From: Bacillota bacterium
Lineage (GTDB): Bacteria; Bacillota; Clostridia; Peptostreptococcales; Anaerovoracaceae
Reading direction: 5' to 3'
Assembly: GCA_023415235.1 (NCBI GenBank)
Contig: JAEZLP010000034.1
Location: 30,184-94,183, forward strand
DNA length: 64,000 nucleotides
Position numbers and translations under genes: made by a program. Under the pieces are notes generated by a model. The model was not told the origin of the DNA. It saw nothing but the letters and a program-made list of their open reading frames with translations, and ran no database searches. Positions 42,429-51,296 of the stretch are shown in pieces. How positions within the stretch are numbered: position 1 is the stretch's first letter; every line of letters starts with the position of its first letter.

Positions 42429-42536
42429 TTATGCATCTTTCTTGCTGTGCTTCAATGCGATGGAAGTCGCAACGACGCATCCGCCCCAAAGGCCTCCGCA
42501 TCCGATAATCATCATAATAATAGCTCCGGTAGTCAT
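42429..42536 (-). CDS. metS: Methionine/alanine importer small subunit (MetS-like)
   Basis: 35 residues, ATG at 42536 to TAA at 42429, with GGAGG ten bases upstream inside the end of the transporter gene. One membrane helix with a WGG-type motif (GGLWGGCVVATSIAL) after MTTGAIIMMIIG and a Lys-rich tail. This matches the small subunit family that accompanies NSS transporters such as MetP, and the gene starts two bases after the transporter stop. MetS is needed for activity of the MetP transporter in corynebacteria. Confidence 0.85.
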   Translation of the reverse strand: MTTGAIIMMIIGCGGLWGGCVVATSIALKHSKKDA

Positions 42537-42538
42537 TT

Positions 42539-44038
42539 TTATTCAACCTCCTTATGCTTGGACAGATCGGCATAGCCTTCCTTGCCCTTCATCGCAGTGA
42601 GAATGATCGCTACGACGATGCAAAGCAGGATACAGCCCCAGCCAAAGACAGCGATGTCAATGCCGGCATAGCCGCCGTATCCGTTTCTGATGTAACCGAT
42701 GGTATTGGAAATAACCATGAAGCCAAGCACCACAACAGTTATGATTTTCAGGGCATAAATCCACCACTTCCCAATGCTGAAATTGGAAAACTCGTTTGCT
42801 TCCTTCCGGATTGTCTCCAGATTGAAGAACCAGCCGATCAGGAATACTTCGATCAATCCTGCGCCTGCTACGCCGATGTTGTTGATGAAGGCATCGACGA
42901 TATCCAATATGTTCAGCCCTGCGCCTGTGATAAACAGGACGCTGATCAGGAAGGCAGGAATCATGACAATTGTGGTAGCTTTGATATGGGTCATTTCAAA
43001 CTTATCTTCTATACCGGAAATAACAGCCTGAATGATCGAGATCAGTGAGGTAAAGCCGGCAAAGAACAATGCGCCGAAGAAGCAGATTCCGATAAATCCG
43101 TTCATCGCCGGCAGTGTGCTGATTGCCGCCGGGAAGACCATAAATGCCAGACCAACGCCGCCCGCTGCAACTTCTTCAACAGCAACACCCTGTGAGAAGG
43201 CCATGTAACCCAGGATGCTGAATACGCCAATACCGGCAAACAGTTCGAAACCATGGTTTGCTGTCGCAGTGATAAAGGCACTGTTTACGACGTCCGTGTC
43301 CTTTGGCAGGTAGCTGGAGTAAGCGATCATAATAGCAAAAGCAATACTCAAGCTGAAGAATACCTGACCGTAAGCAGCAACCCATACGCTGGAATCCATA
43401 ATCCGATCCCATTTTGGCTCAAACAGGTAGTTGATGCCGTCCACGGCGCCGGGCAGGGTGATGCCTCTGATCACAAGGATTGCTGTCAATACCAGCAATG
43501 CCGGTAAAGCAATTTTACAAGCCAGTTCGATACCCTTGCTGATGCCTCTGTACATAATGATGGCGGTTAAAATCCAGACGGCCAGGAACGGAGCCATTAA
43601 GTTCCCCTGAATTCCACCCAGGTCAAGGGCGCTGGAGGATATTCCGAGATACTCCAGGAAGAAGCCGGTAGGATCTTCTCCCCATGCCTGGGTACCGGCA
43701 AAGCCGATATAGCTGACAACCCAGACAATGACCGCTACATAGTAGACGGTAATCGTAAAGGCTACCATAACCTGGAACCAGCCAAGCCACTCAAACTTTT
43801 TGTTCAAGCGGGCCAGTGCCACCGGAGCGCCTCCTCTATAGGTCTTACCAATAGTATACTCCAGAATAAGAATAGGAATACCTGCAGTAATAATTGCGAA
43901 AAAATAAGGTACTAAAAATGCTCCTCCGCCATTTTCAACAGCGGTATAGGGGAAACGCCAAATGTTTCCAAGTCCGACTGCTGAACCGATTGCGGCTAAC
44001 AAGAAGCCTACTTTCGAGTTCCAACTCGCTCTTTTCAA
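42539..44038 (-). CDS. metP: Sodium-dependent NSS-family amino-acid transporter (MetP-like)
   Basis: 499 residues from TTG at 44038 (AAGGAGG upstream); the frame continues to 44062 without RBS. About twelve membrane segments. Signature motifs of the neurotransmitter:sodium symporter family: GSAVGLGNIWRFPY in TM1 and a TM6 region with FFSLSIAFAIMIAYSSYL. Pairing with a MetS-type small gene suggests methionine or alanine uptake, driven by sodium. Consensus promoter about 90 bases upstream. Confidence 0.9.
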   Translation of the reverse strand: MKRASWNSKVGFLLAAIGSAVGLGNIWRFPYTAVENGGGAFLVPYFFAIITAGIPILILEYTIGKTYRGGAPVALARLNKKFEWLGWFQVMVAFTITVYYVAVIVWVVSYIGFAGTQAWGEDPTGFFLEYLGISSSALDLGGIQGNLMAPFLAVWILTAIIMYRGISKGIELACKIALPALLVLTAILVIRGITLPGAVDGINYLFEPKWDRIMDSSVWVAAYGQVFFSLSIAFAIMIAYSSYLPKDTDVVNSAFITATANHGFELFAGIGVFSILGYMAFSQGVAVEEVAAGGVGLAFMVFPAAISTLPAMNGFIGICFFGALFFAGFTSLISIIQAVISGIEDKFEMTHIKATTIVMIPAFLISVLFITGAGLNILDIVDAFINNIGVAGAGLIEVFLIGWFFNLETIRKEANEFSNFSIGKWWIYALKIITVVVLGFMVISNTIGYIRNGYGGYAGIDIAVFGWGCILLCIVVAIILTAMKGKEGYADLSKHKEVE

Positions 44039-44127
44039 GATAACAACCTCCTTTTTGTTCAATAGCTAAAAAATAATTTCTGACTATTAATAATTGCACA
44101 AAAAATGCACATACTAATATACCCCAC

Positions 44128-44156
44128 ATTATAGTATTTCAAGGGCTGTTTGTCAA
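44128..44156 (-). promoter_or_regulatory. Sigma-A promoter of metPS
   Basis: Minus strand TTGACA (44151-44156), 17-base spacer, TATAAT (44128-44133): both hexamers perfect. The gene-free stretch 44039-44359 holds this promoter, an A/T-rich leader and the hppA terminator, and nothing else I can identify. Confidence 0.85.
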
Positions 44157-44300
44157 ATAAAAACCGCAATAAATTGTGATGAAAATATACAAAACCGAAT
44201 TTTTTCTTGTTTGCTCGCCACAAAAAATTTTTTCCGACAATCGGGTTGGGCGCTTCTCTAAAAAAATAAACAATCTTTATCAACACTTCTCGGTCTCAAT

Positions 44301-44325
44301 AAAAAAGCCCCTGAAATCAGGGGCT
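44301..44325 (-). terminator. Terminator of hppA
   Basis: Perfect 9-bp stem AGCCCCTGA/TCAGGGGCT, 2-base loop, followed on the minus strand by TTTTTTATT, 35 bases past the hppA stop. Confidence 0.9.
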
Positions 44326-44359
44326 TGAGCCTTTGTTGCTAGCTTGATAAAAGCCTGTC

Positions 44360-46381
44360 CTAGAAGAAACTCCCAACTGCAAGGAAGAACGGCGCAAATA
44401 CCACAGCAACGATGGTCATCAGTTTGATCAGAATATTAATTGACGGACCGGAAGTATCCTTAAAGGGATCACCAACAGTATCTCCGACAACCGCGGCCTT
44501 ATGAGCCTCACTGCCCTTTCCACCATAATTTCCTTCTTCAATATATTTCTTAGCATTGTCCCAAGCGCCGCCAGCATTGGCCATCATAATTGCCACCAGG
44601 ACGCCCGATGAAAGCGCTCCTGCCAGCATCCCGCCCAGCGCTTCCGTCCCCATGATCAGCCCGACAGCCAATGGTGACAGGATTGCCAGCAGACCCGGCG
44701 CGATCATTTCTTTCAGAGCGGCTTTTGTGCTGATATCAACACATTTGGCGTAATCCGGCTTTGAGGTGCCGGCCATAATCCCGGCATCGCTGCGGAACTG
44801 TCTTCTAACCTCCTCAATCATCTGATGAGCTGCTTTTCCAACGGAATTCATCGTCAGAGCTGAGAATAAGAACGGCAGCATAGATCCCAGGAACAGACCT
44901 CCGATTACCATTGGATCCAGCAGGCTGATCGTTTTTAATCCAACCACCTGAGAATAGGAAGCAAAGAGCGCCAGTGCGGTCAATGCGGCAGATCCGATGG
45001 CAAAGCCTTTGCCGATTGCGGCGGTGGTGTTCCCGACTGCATCCAATTTGTCGGTGATGGCCCTGACTTCCTTGGGAAGCTTGGACATCTCGGCGATTCC
45101 TCCTGCATTGTCAGAAACCGGTCCATATGCGTCAACCGCTACCACCATACCCGTAGTGGAAAGCATACCGACAGCAGCCAAAGCGATGCCGTAAAGGCCT
45201 GCAAAAGCATTGGCAACCACGATTCCGACCACAATCATAACGATAGGCCACACAGTAGACAGCAATCCCACGCCGAATCCGCTTATAATGGTTGTAGCAT
45301 GTCCGGTCAGAGATTGCTCTGCAATTTTCTTAACATGTTTATAATCGCCGGAAGTATAGATTTCGGTTAATTTGCCGATTGCGACTCCTACAATCAGACC
45401 TGCCACCACTGCGATTGCGCAGTTGAGATTGCCGAAGAAGGCATAGCTTAAGATAAAAGAGAAAAGAACTACAATGATTCCACTAACATAAGTTCCGGCA
45501 TTCAGGGACGTGGCAGGATTGTCTCCTTTGCCTCTCACGAACATGATCCCGATAATGGATGCGATAATTCCCACCGCAGATAAGAGAAGCGGGAAAACTG
45601 CACCCTGTAAAGCCGGAAGGTCAAAAGGATAACCCACCGCAGGTTCAATGGACTTTGTAATAACTGCCAGAGTTATGGCTGAGATGATGGATCCTACATA
45701 GGATTCAAACAGGTCGGAACCCATTCCGGCAACATCGCCCACATTGTCGCCTACATTGTCGGCAATTACCGCGGGATTCCTCGGATCATCCTCCGGAATG
45801 CCGGATTCAACCTTTCCGACTAGATCAGCGCCCACATCGGCAGCCTTTGTGTAGATTCCGCCTCCAACTCTTCCGAACAGAGCCATGGAAGATGCGCCCA
45901 ATCCGAAACCGGTTATGACCGAAGCGGATTTCACCCCCAAAATCACAAAAATGCCTCCGACGCCGAGGAGACCAAGACCTGCAACGCACAAGCCCATTAC
46001 AGCGCCGCTCCGGAAAGCAACCTTAAGAGCCTGGCTCATTCCGCCGGTCATGGCTGCGTTTGCTGTTCTCACATTGCCTTTTGTCGCAACTTTCATTCCG
46101 AAGAAACCAGCAAGAACCGAGAAAAGCGCTCCGATTACATAAAGTACAGCAGTGATCCAGTTAATAGCAAATCCAATTGCCAGAAAAAGAACCAGAATAA
46201 CAACGAGCATCGATTGATACTCCCGTTTGAGAAAAGCCATGGCGCCGACTCTGATAAAACCGGATATCTCCTTCATTCGGTCAGTGCCTTCATCCATCTT
46301 GCCAATCCATGCGGACAGGCTGTACGCGAAGATTAATGCAATAATAGCTGAAGCTGGCGCCAGGTAAGCCAATACATTCAT
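44360..46381 (-). CDS. hppA: Membrane-bound ion-translocating pyrophosphatase
   Basis: 673 residues, about 16 membrane segments. Hydrolyses pyrophosphate to pump H+ or Na+ across the membrane. The substrate site DVGADLVGKVE, DDPRNPAVIADNVGDNVGD and the C-terminal DNAKKYIE and GDTVGDPFKDTSGPS are present. The GNTTAAIGKGFAIG motif has Ala where potassium-independent enzymes have Lys, so it should be the potassium-dependent class; sodium versus proton specificity is not decidable by eye. Probably useful for energy saving in an anaerobe. Confidence 0.95.
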   Translation of the reverse strand: MNVLAYLAPASAIIALIFAYSLSAWIGKMDEGTDRMKEISGFIRVGAMAFLKREYQSMLVVILVLFLAIGFAINWITAVLYVIGALFSVLAGFFGMKVATKGNVRTANAAMTGGMSQALKVAFRSGAVMGLCVAGLGLLGVGGIFVILGVKSASVITGFGLGASSMALFGRVGGGIYTKAADVGADLVGKVESGIPEDDPRNPAVIADNVGDNVGDVAGMGSDLFESYVGSIISAITLAVITKSIEPAVGYPFDLPALQGAVFPLLLSAVGIIASIIGIMFVRGKGDNPATSLNAGTYVSGIIVVLFSFILSYAFFGNLNCAIAVVAGLIVGVAIGKLTEIYTSGDYKHVKKIAEQSLTGHATTIISGFGVGLLSTVWPIVMIVVGIVVANAFAGLYGIALAAVGMLSTTGMVVAVDAYGPVSDNAGGIAEMSKLPKEVRAITDKLDAVGNTTAAIGKGFAIGSAALTALALFASYSQVVGLKTISLLDPMVIGGLFLGSMLPFLFSALTMNSVGKAAHQMIEEVRRQFRSDAGIMAGTSKPDYAKCVDISTKAALKEMIAPGLLAILSPLAVGLIMGTEALGGMLAGALSSGVLVAIMMANAGGAWDNAKKYIEEGNYGGKGSEAHKAAVVGDTVGDPFKDTSGPSINILIKLMTIVAVVFAPFFLAVGSFF

Positions 46382-46447
46382 TTTTTGTGCTCCTCCTCCT
46401 TTGTCGCTTAAATTTAGTATAACGTTTGCGACTCCTCAAATACAACA

Positions 46448-46473
46448 TTAAGAGGCGCAAAGGCACCTCTTAA
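46448..46473 (-). terminator. Hairpin after secG
   Basis: Outer 8-bp stem TTAAGAGG/CCTCTTAA with a small inner GC pair, 33 bases past the secG stop; only a weak T tract follows, so termination is tentative. Confidence 0.5.
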
Positions 46474-46506
46474 ATTTAAACAAAAATATTATTGAATTGT
46501 TTCCGA

Positions 46507-46737
46507 TTATTCGATCGCCGTAAGAGCCAGTGAGCATACGATAAACAAAACCGCGCCGACTACACTGACCTTGCTCAGAATCACTTCGTAGCCTTTGCTC
46601 TTCTTTTTACCAAACAACTGTTCCGCTCCGCCACCGATGGATCCTGAAAGTCCGGCACTGTTTCCGCTCTGCAGCAGGATGCTTGCGATGAGCACAAGGC
46701 TGGCGATGGCAAGAATAATCATCAGAAATATTTGCAC
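46507..46737 (-). CDS. secG: Protein-export membrane protein SecG
   Basis: 76 residues, GTG start at 46737 after AGGAGG. Two membrane helices (about 2-20 and 52-74) joined by the conserved loop LLQSGNSAGLSGSIGGGAEQLFGKKKSKG, which is diagnostic. Auxiliary subunit of the SecYEG translocon. It follows eno, as is common in Firmicutes, but has its own promoter. Confidence 0.95.
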   Translation of the reverse strand: MQIFLMIILAIASLVLIASILLQSGNSAGLSGSIGGGAEQLFGKKKSKGYEVILSKVSVVGAVLFIVCSLALTAIE

Positions 46738-46769
46738 TTCTGCACCTCCTATACAAGATTAACGGATGT

Positions 46770-46798
46770 ATTGTATCATATTATTGACTTTTTTACAA
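46770..46798 (-). promoter_or_regulatory. Promoter of secG
   Basis: Minus strand TTGTAA (46793-46798), 17-base spacer, TACAAT (46770-46775), between the eno stop and secG. Confidence 0.6.
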
Positions 46799-46802
46799 CG
46801 AT

Positions 46803-48092
46803 TTATTTCAAATTGTAAAAAGCGCTGTTTCCTGCATACTGGGCGGAGGTGTCCAGAATTTCCTCAAGACGAAGGAGCTGATTGTATTTTGCTACGCGGT
46901 CCGTTCTGGAAGGAGCACCAGTTTTGATTTGTCCCGCATTGATCCCCACAACGATGTCTGCTATGGTAACATCCTCCGATTCGCCGGAACGATGGGACAC
47001 GATTGCGGTATAGCCGGCTTTCTTTGCCATTTCAATGGCGTCCAGAGTTTCGGTCAGAGTACCGATCTGGTTTACCTTGATCAGGATGGAGTTTGCAACA
47101 CCGAGAGATATTCCCTTTTCCAGTCTCTTTGTATTTGTAACAAACAGATCGTCGCCAACCAGCTGAACTCTCTTTCCTAGTCTGTCCGTCAGAAGCTTCC
47201 AGCCTTCCCAGTCGTCTTCCGCAAGGCCGTCTTCGATGGAAATGACCGGATATTTGGAAGTGAGCATATCATAGTAGTCCACCATTTCAGCAACTGTTCT
47301 CTTGACGCCCTCTCCTGCGAAATCGTAGGTTTTTGATGCTTCGTCATACATGCCGGAAGCAGCCACATCCAGAGCGATCTTAACGTCCTTGCCAGGTTCA
47401 TAGCCGGCTTTTTTAATTGCTTCCACAATTACTTCGATGGCTTCTTCATTGGAGGAAAGGTTCGGTGCAAATCCGCCTTCGTCGCCAACAGCTGTATTCA
47501 TGCCTTTTCCCTTTAACACCGCTTTCAGGCTGTGGAAAACTTCCGCTCCCATTCTCAGCCCTTCCTTGAAGCTGGGTGCGCCAACCGGCATTACCATGAA
47601 TTCCTGAATATCAACGTTGTTGTCGGCATGCTGCCCGCCGTTGAGAATGTTCATCATCGGAACAGGAAGCAGCTTGCCGTTTACTCCTCCAATATACTGG
47701 AACAGAGGGAGGCCAAGGCTGTTGGCCGCGGCATGGGCACATGCCAGTGATACGCCCAGGATCGCATTGGCTCCGAGCTTGCCCTTGTTGTCTGTTCCGT
47801 CCAATTCGATGAGCATTTTATCGATGCCCACCTGATCGAAGATATTCATGCCGATGATTTCTTCCGCAATAATATCATTTACATTGTCAACTGCCTTCTG
47901 TACACCTTTTCCAAGGTATCTGCCCTTGTCTCCGTCACGAAGCTCGACCGCTTCAAAGATTCCGGTGGATGCGCCGGAAGGAACGATAGCGCTTCCCATG
48001 CTCCCGTCTTCCAGATAGACCTCCACTTCGACGGTGGGGTTTCCTCTTGAGTCAAGCACCTCACGTGCAATTACATCTTCAATATATGACAT
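46803..48092 (-). CDS. eno: Enolase
   Basis: 429 residues, full length. Converts 2-phosphoglycerate to phosphoenolpyruvate. Signature blocks: ARVEVLDSRGNPT-like opening (AREVLDSRGNPTVEVEV), VPMMNILNGGQHADNN, VGDEGGFAPN with catalytic Glu/Asp, ISIEDGLAEDDW, VGDDLFVTN and SHRSGESEDVTIAD. Last gene of the glycolytic run before secG. Confidence 0.97.
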   Translation of the reverse strand: MSYIEDVIAREVLDSRGNPTVEVEVYLEDGSMGSAIVPSGASTGIFEAVELRDGDKGRYLGKGVQKAVDNVNDIIAEEIIGMNIFDQVGIDKMLIELDGTDNKGKLGANAILGVSLACAHAAANSLGLPLFQYIGGVNGKLLPVPMMNILNGGQHADNNVDIQEFMVMPVGAPSFKEGLRMGAEVFHSLKAVLKGKGMNTAVGDEGGFAPNLSSNEEAIEVIVEAIKKAGYEPGKDVKIALDVAASGMYDEASKTYDFAGEGVKRTVAEMVDYYDMLTSKYPVISIEDGLAEDDWEGWKLLTDRLGKRVQLVGDDLFVTNTKRLEKGISLGVANSILIKVNQIGTLTETLDAIEMAKKAGYTAIVSHRSGESEDVTIADIVVGINAGQIKTGAPSRTDRVAKYNQLLRLEEILDTSAQYAGNSAFYNLK

Positions 48093-48176
48093 TTCTTATC
48101 CTCCTTATTATTCCCGCCCAGAACGGCAGCGCCGCTGGCGAAATTCCGACTGGAAAACCACGTAGATTTTCAGCGC

Positions 48177-48923
48177 TTAAAAGTTAACGATTTCGATAAA
48201 GTCCGCAGGCACCAAGCTGGCTCCTCCAACCAGGGCTCCGTCGATTTCTTCCATGTTCATCAGTTCGGATGCGTTGTTGGGTTTTACGCTGCCGCCGTAC
48301 TGGATGATAACTTTCTCCGACACTTCGTCGCTGTAAAGCTCTTCTATGACCTTCCTAATATAGCCGCACATTTCGTTGGCCTGCTCTGGGGTTGCATTTC
48401 TGCCGGTACCGATTGCCCATACAGGTTCATATGCGATGACCAGGGCAGCAACCTGCTCCGCAGTAAGGTCTTTTAATGCTCCTACTGTCTGCTTTTTCAC
48501 CACGTCAAACTCCTTGCCGGCATCTCTCTCTTCCAGCACTTCGCCGACGCATAGGATCGGAATGATATTGTGCTTGAAGGCAGTATGAAGCTTTTTATTT
48601 ACCGTTTCATCCGTTTCGTTGAAGTACTGTCTCCGTTCCGAATGACCGATGATACAGTATTCAATACCCAGTTCGTTGAGCATATCCGCAGAAATTTCTC
48701 CGGTAAATGCGCCGTTTTCCGCAAAGTGCATATTCTGGGCTCCAACCTTGATGTCGGTTCCTTTGAACGCTTCCTTCAACGCCGCCAGCTGTGTGTATGG
48801 TGCGCAGACTCCAGCCTGCACATCGGAAGATTGGTATAATTTTTTAAATTCCTCGGCAAAAGCAACTGCTTCTTTAATTGTCTTAAACATCTTCCAGTTG
48901 CCCATGATAAAAGGTTTTCTCAT
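48177..48923 (-). CDS. tpiA: Triosephosphate isomerase
   Basis: 248 residues. GNWKMFKT at the N-terminus with catalytic Lys, IIGHSERRQYF with catalytic His, AYEPVWAIGTG with catalytic Glu, and the C-terminal phosphate loop YGGSVKPNN and DGALVGGASL. Interconverts the triose phosphates. Preceded by GGAGGGAACAGCG. Confidence 0.97.
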   Translation of the reverse strand: MRKPFIMGNWKMFKTIKEAVAFAEEFKKLYQSSDVQAGVCAPYTQLAALKEAFKGTDIKVGAQNMHFAENGAFTGEISADMLNELGIEYCIIGHSERRQYFNETDETVNKKLHTAFKHNIIPILCVGEVLEERDAGKEFDVVKKQTVGALKDLTAEQVAALVIAYEPVWAIGTGRNATPEQANEMCGYIRKVIEELYSDEVSEKVIIQYGGSVKPNNASELMNMEEIDGALVGGASLVPADFIEIVNF

Positions 48924-49000
48924 CGCTGTTCCCTCCTAGCTTGCAGTTCGCCCTCAGCCGTTACAACATCGCATTCGGCGCCCTTCCGGCGAACTTACGC

Positions 49001-49038
49001 AATGAAATCAACAAAATAAAGATCTTGTTGATTTCATT
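49001..49038. repeat. 14-bp perfect hairpin between pgk and tpiA
   Basis: AATGAAATCAACAA (49001-49014) and its inverted copy (49025-49038) flank a 10-base loop in the 132-bp pgk-tpiA gap. On the minus strand no T tract follows, so it looks like an mRNA processing or stability element rather than a terminator. Confidence 0.75.
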
Positions 49039-49055
49039 CCCAATTTATTTATTTT

Positions 49056-50243
49056 TTATTTATTCTGCAGTACCGCAATTCCGGGCAGTTCCTTGCCTTC
49101 AAGAAACTCAAGGGATGCCCCTCCTCCGGTGGAAATATGGGTCATTTGATCCGCCAGCCCAAACTGCTCAACCGCAGCTGCAGAGTCTCCTCCGCCGATA
49201 ATGGTCACCGCGCTGCTTTCTGCCAGGGCTTTTGCAACCTCCATGGTTCCCGTTGAAAAGTTGGACATCTCAAAGGCTCCCACCGGTCCGTTCCAGACCA
49301 CCGTCTTGGCCTTTGCAAGCTCCTCACGGTAAAGAGCTATGGTCTTGGGGCCGGCATCCAGGCCCATCCAATCTGCAGGGATCTTGTCGGCGTCGAACAC
49401 CTGGATATCCGTGTCATTGCTGAACTCTTTCCCGGCAACCACGTCGACCGGCAGTACAAATTTAACGCCTTTGGCTTCCGCCTTTTTGATCAATTCCGAT
49501 GCCAAACCGATCCGTTCCGCATCGAGAATGGATTTACCTATTTCATACCCCTTTGATTTCAAGAAGGTAAACGCCATTCCCCCGCCGATGATCAGAGTAT
49601 CCACTTTTTCCAGCAGATTTTCGATCACGAGTATCTTGTCCGCAACCTTTGCGCCGCCCATGATGGCCACAAACGGCCTTTCCGGAGTTTCTACCGCGCT
49701 TCCGAGGAATTGCACTTCCTTTTCGATCAGAAAACCGGATACCGCAGGCAGATAATCCGCCACGCCCGCCGTGGAGGAATGCGCTCTGTGGGCAGTTCCA
49801 AACGCGTCGTTCACGAAGATTTCCGCAAGACCGGCCAGCTCCTTTGAGAAAGATTCGCCGTTCTTGGTTTCTTCCTTGCGGAATCTGACATTTTCAAGGA
49901 GCATCACATCGCCGTCATCCAGTCCTGATGCCGCCTTGGATACTTCTTCATTGACCACTTCGGGAGCGCTGATGAACAACACACTTTTTCTCAGCAGCTC
50001 GGATAGCCGGTCTGCTACAGGCTTCAGGGTATACTTCATGTTTGCTTCGCCGTCGGGTCTTCCCAGATGAGACATGAGAATTACCTTAGCCCCTTGTTCA
50101 ATCAGATAACTGATTGTAGGCAGGGCGCTGGTGATGCGGATATCGTCCGTGATGTTTCCCTCTTTATCCTGAGGAACATTGAAATCACAGCGCACGATCA
50201 CTTTTTTACCCTTTACATCAATGTCTCTAACCGTCTTTTTCAT
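49056..50243 (-). CDS. pgk: Phosphoglycerate kinase
   Basis: 395 residues, standard bacterial length. RCDFNVPQDKEGNITDDIRI at the N-terminus, MSHLGRPDGE, FVNDAFGTAHRAHSS, the hinge MGGAKVADKI, VWNGPVGAFE and the nucleotide loop IIGGGDSAAAVEQ. Makes ATP from 1,3-bisphosphoglycerate. Four bases after gap. Confidence 0.97.
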   Translation of the reverse strand: MKKTVRDIDVKGKKVIVRCDFNVPQDKEGNITDDIRITSALPTISYLIEQGAKVILMSHLGRPDGEANMKYTLKPVADRLSELLRKSVLFISAPEVVNEEVSKAASGLDDGDVMLLENVRFRKEETKNGESFSKELAGLAEIFVNDAFGTAHRAHSSTAGVADYLPAVSGFLIEKEVQFLGSAVETPERPFVAIMGGAKVADKILVIENLLEKVDTLIIGGGMAFTFLKSKGYEIGKSILDAERIGLASELIKKAEAKGVKFVLPVDVVAGKEFSNDTDIQVFDADKIPADWMGLDAGPKTIALYREELAKAKTVVWNGPVGAFEMSNFSTGTMEVAKALAESSAVTIIGGGDSAAAVEQFGLADQMTHISTGGGASLEFLEGKELPGIAVLQNK

Positions 50244-50247
50244 CTTT

Positions 50248-51258
50248 CTACAGACCTTTCTTGATTACATATTCCATAAGGTCAACTGCTCTGTTGGAAT
50301 AACCCCATTCGTTGTCATACCAGGAAACGACTTTGACCATGTTGTCTTCCAGAACCATTGTGGACAGCGCGTCAATGATGGAGGATCTTGGATCTTCCTT
50401 GAAATCGATGGATACCAGCGGTTCTTCAGTGTATCCGAGTATTCCCTTCAGGGGGCCTTCTGCAGCCTTCTTCAGGGCAGCGTTTACTTCTTCCTTTGTG
50501 ACGTTCTTCTTCAGTTCAAATACGATATCTACAACGGAAACTGCCGGAGTCGGAACACGCATCGCCATTCCGTTCAGTTTTCCCTTCAGCTGCGGAAGTA
50601 CAAGCGAAACCGCTTTTGCAGCCCCTGTTGTCGTTGGGATAATGGAAAGAGCAGCAGCTCTTGCTCTTCTCAGATCGGAGTGGGGCAGGTCGAGAATTCT
50701 CTGATCGTTGGTATAGGAATGGATCGTAGTCATCAATCCTCTTACAATGCCAAATTCCTCATCGATTACCTTGGCAAACGGAGCAAGGCAGTTGGTTGTG
50801 CAGGATGCGTTGGATAAGATATGGTGTGTCTGGGGATCATATTTATCCTCATTGACTCCCATAACGATAGTGATATCTTCATCCGTGGCAGGAGCGGAAA
50901 TAACGACTTTTTTTGCTCCGGCTTTGATATGCTTTTCCGCATCGGCTTTCTTTGTGAAAAGTCCGGTGGATTCGAGAACAACTTCAACGCCCATTTCCTT
51001 CCATGGAAGCTCTTCGGGGTTTCTTACCGCAAGGATTTTTACTTCTTTGCCGTTCACTACGATGGCGTCTGATTTTGCTTCAACGGTGCCTTCGAAATGC
51101 CCGAAGCAGCTGTCATATTTTAAAAGGTGAGCCAATGTAGCAGGATTTGTGATATCATTGATGGCAACTATTTCAAAATCCGCGTTTTTTGCAAATGCAG
51201 CTTTAAACGCATTTCTTCCAATTCTTCCAAATCCATTAATACCTACTTTTGTTTTCAT
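50248..51258 (-). CDS. gap: Glyceraldehyde-3-phosphate dehydrogenase (type I)
   Basis: 336 residues. NAD-binding GINGFGRIGRNAFKA, catalytic Cys in SNASCTTNCLAPFAKV, and WYDNEWGYSNRAVDL near the C-terminus. The residue after the second strand (NDIT) is Asp-type, in line with NAD preference. Preceded by AGGAGG. Lies directly behind rpoN, with no cggR-type repressor. Confidence 0.97.
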   Translation of the reverse strand: MKTKVGINGFGRIGRNAFKAAFAKNADFEIVAINDITNPATLAHLLKYDSCFGHFEGTVEAKSDAIVVNGKEVKILAVRNPEELPWKEMGVEVVLESTGLFTKKADAEKHIKAGAKKVVISAPATDEDITIVMGVNEDKYDPQTHHILSNASCTTNCLAPFAKVIDEEFGIVRGLMTTIHSYTNDQRILDLPHSDLRRARAAALSIIPTTTGAAKAVSLVLPQLKGKLNGMAMRVPTPAVSVVDIVFELKKNVTKEEVNAALKKAAEGPLKGILGYTEEPLVSIDFKEDPRSSIIDALSTMVLEDNMVKVVSWYDNEWGYSNRAVDLMEYVIKKGL

Positions 51259-51296
51259 TGTGATTCCTCCTAATATATAAATTAATAATGTGGATA

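Noticed and set aside
44059..44286. 75-residue minus-strand frame upstream of the transporter
   Set aside because: It covers the consensus promoter and A/T-rich leader of metPS and has no RBS; random hydrophobic/aromatic composition.
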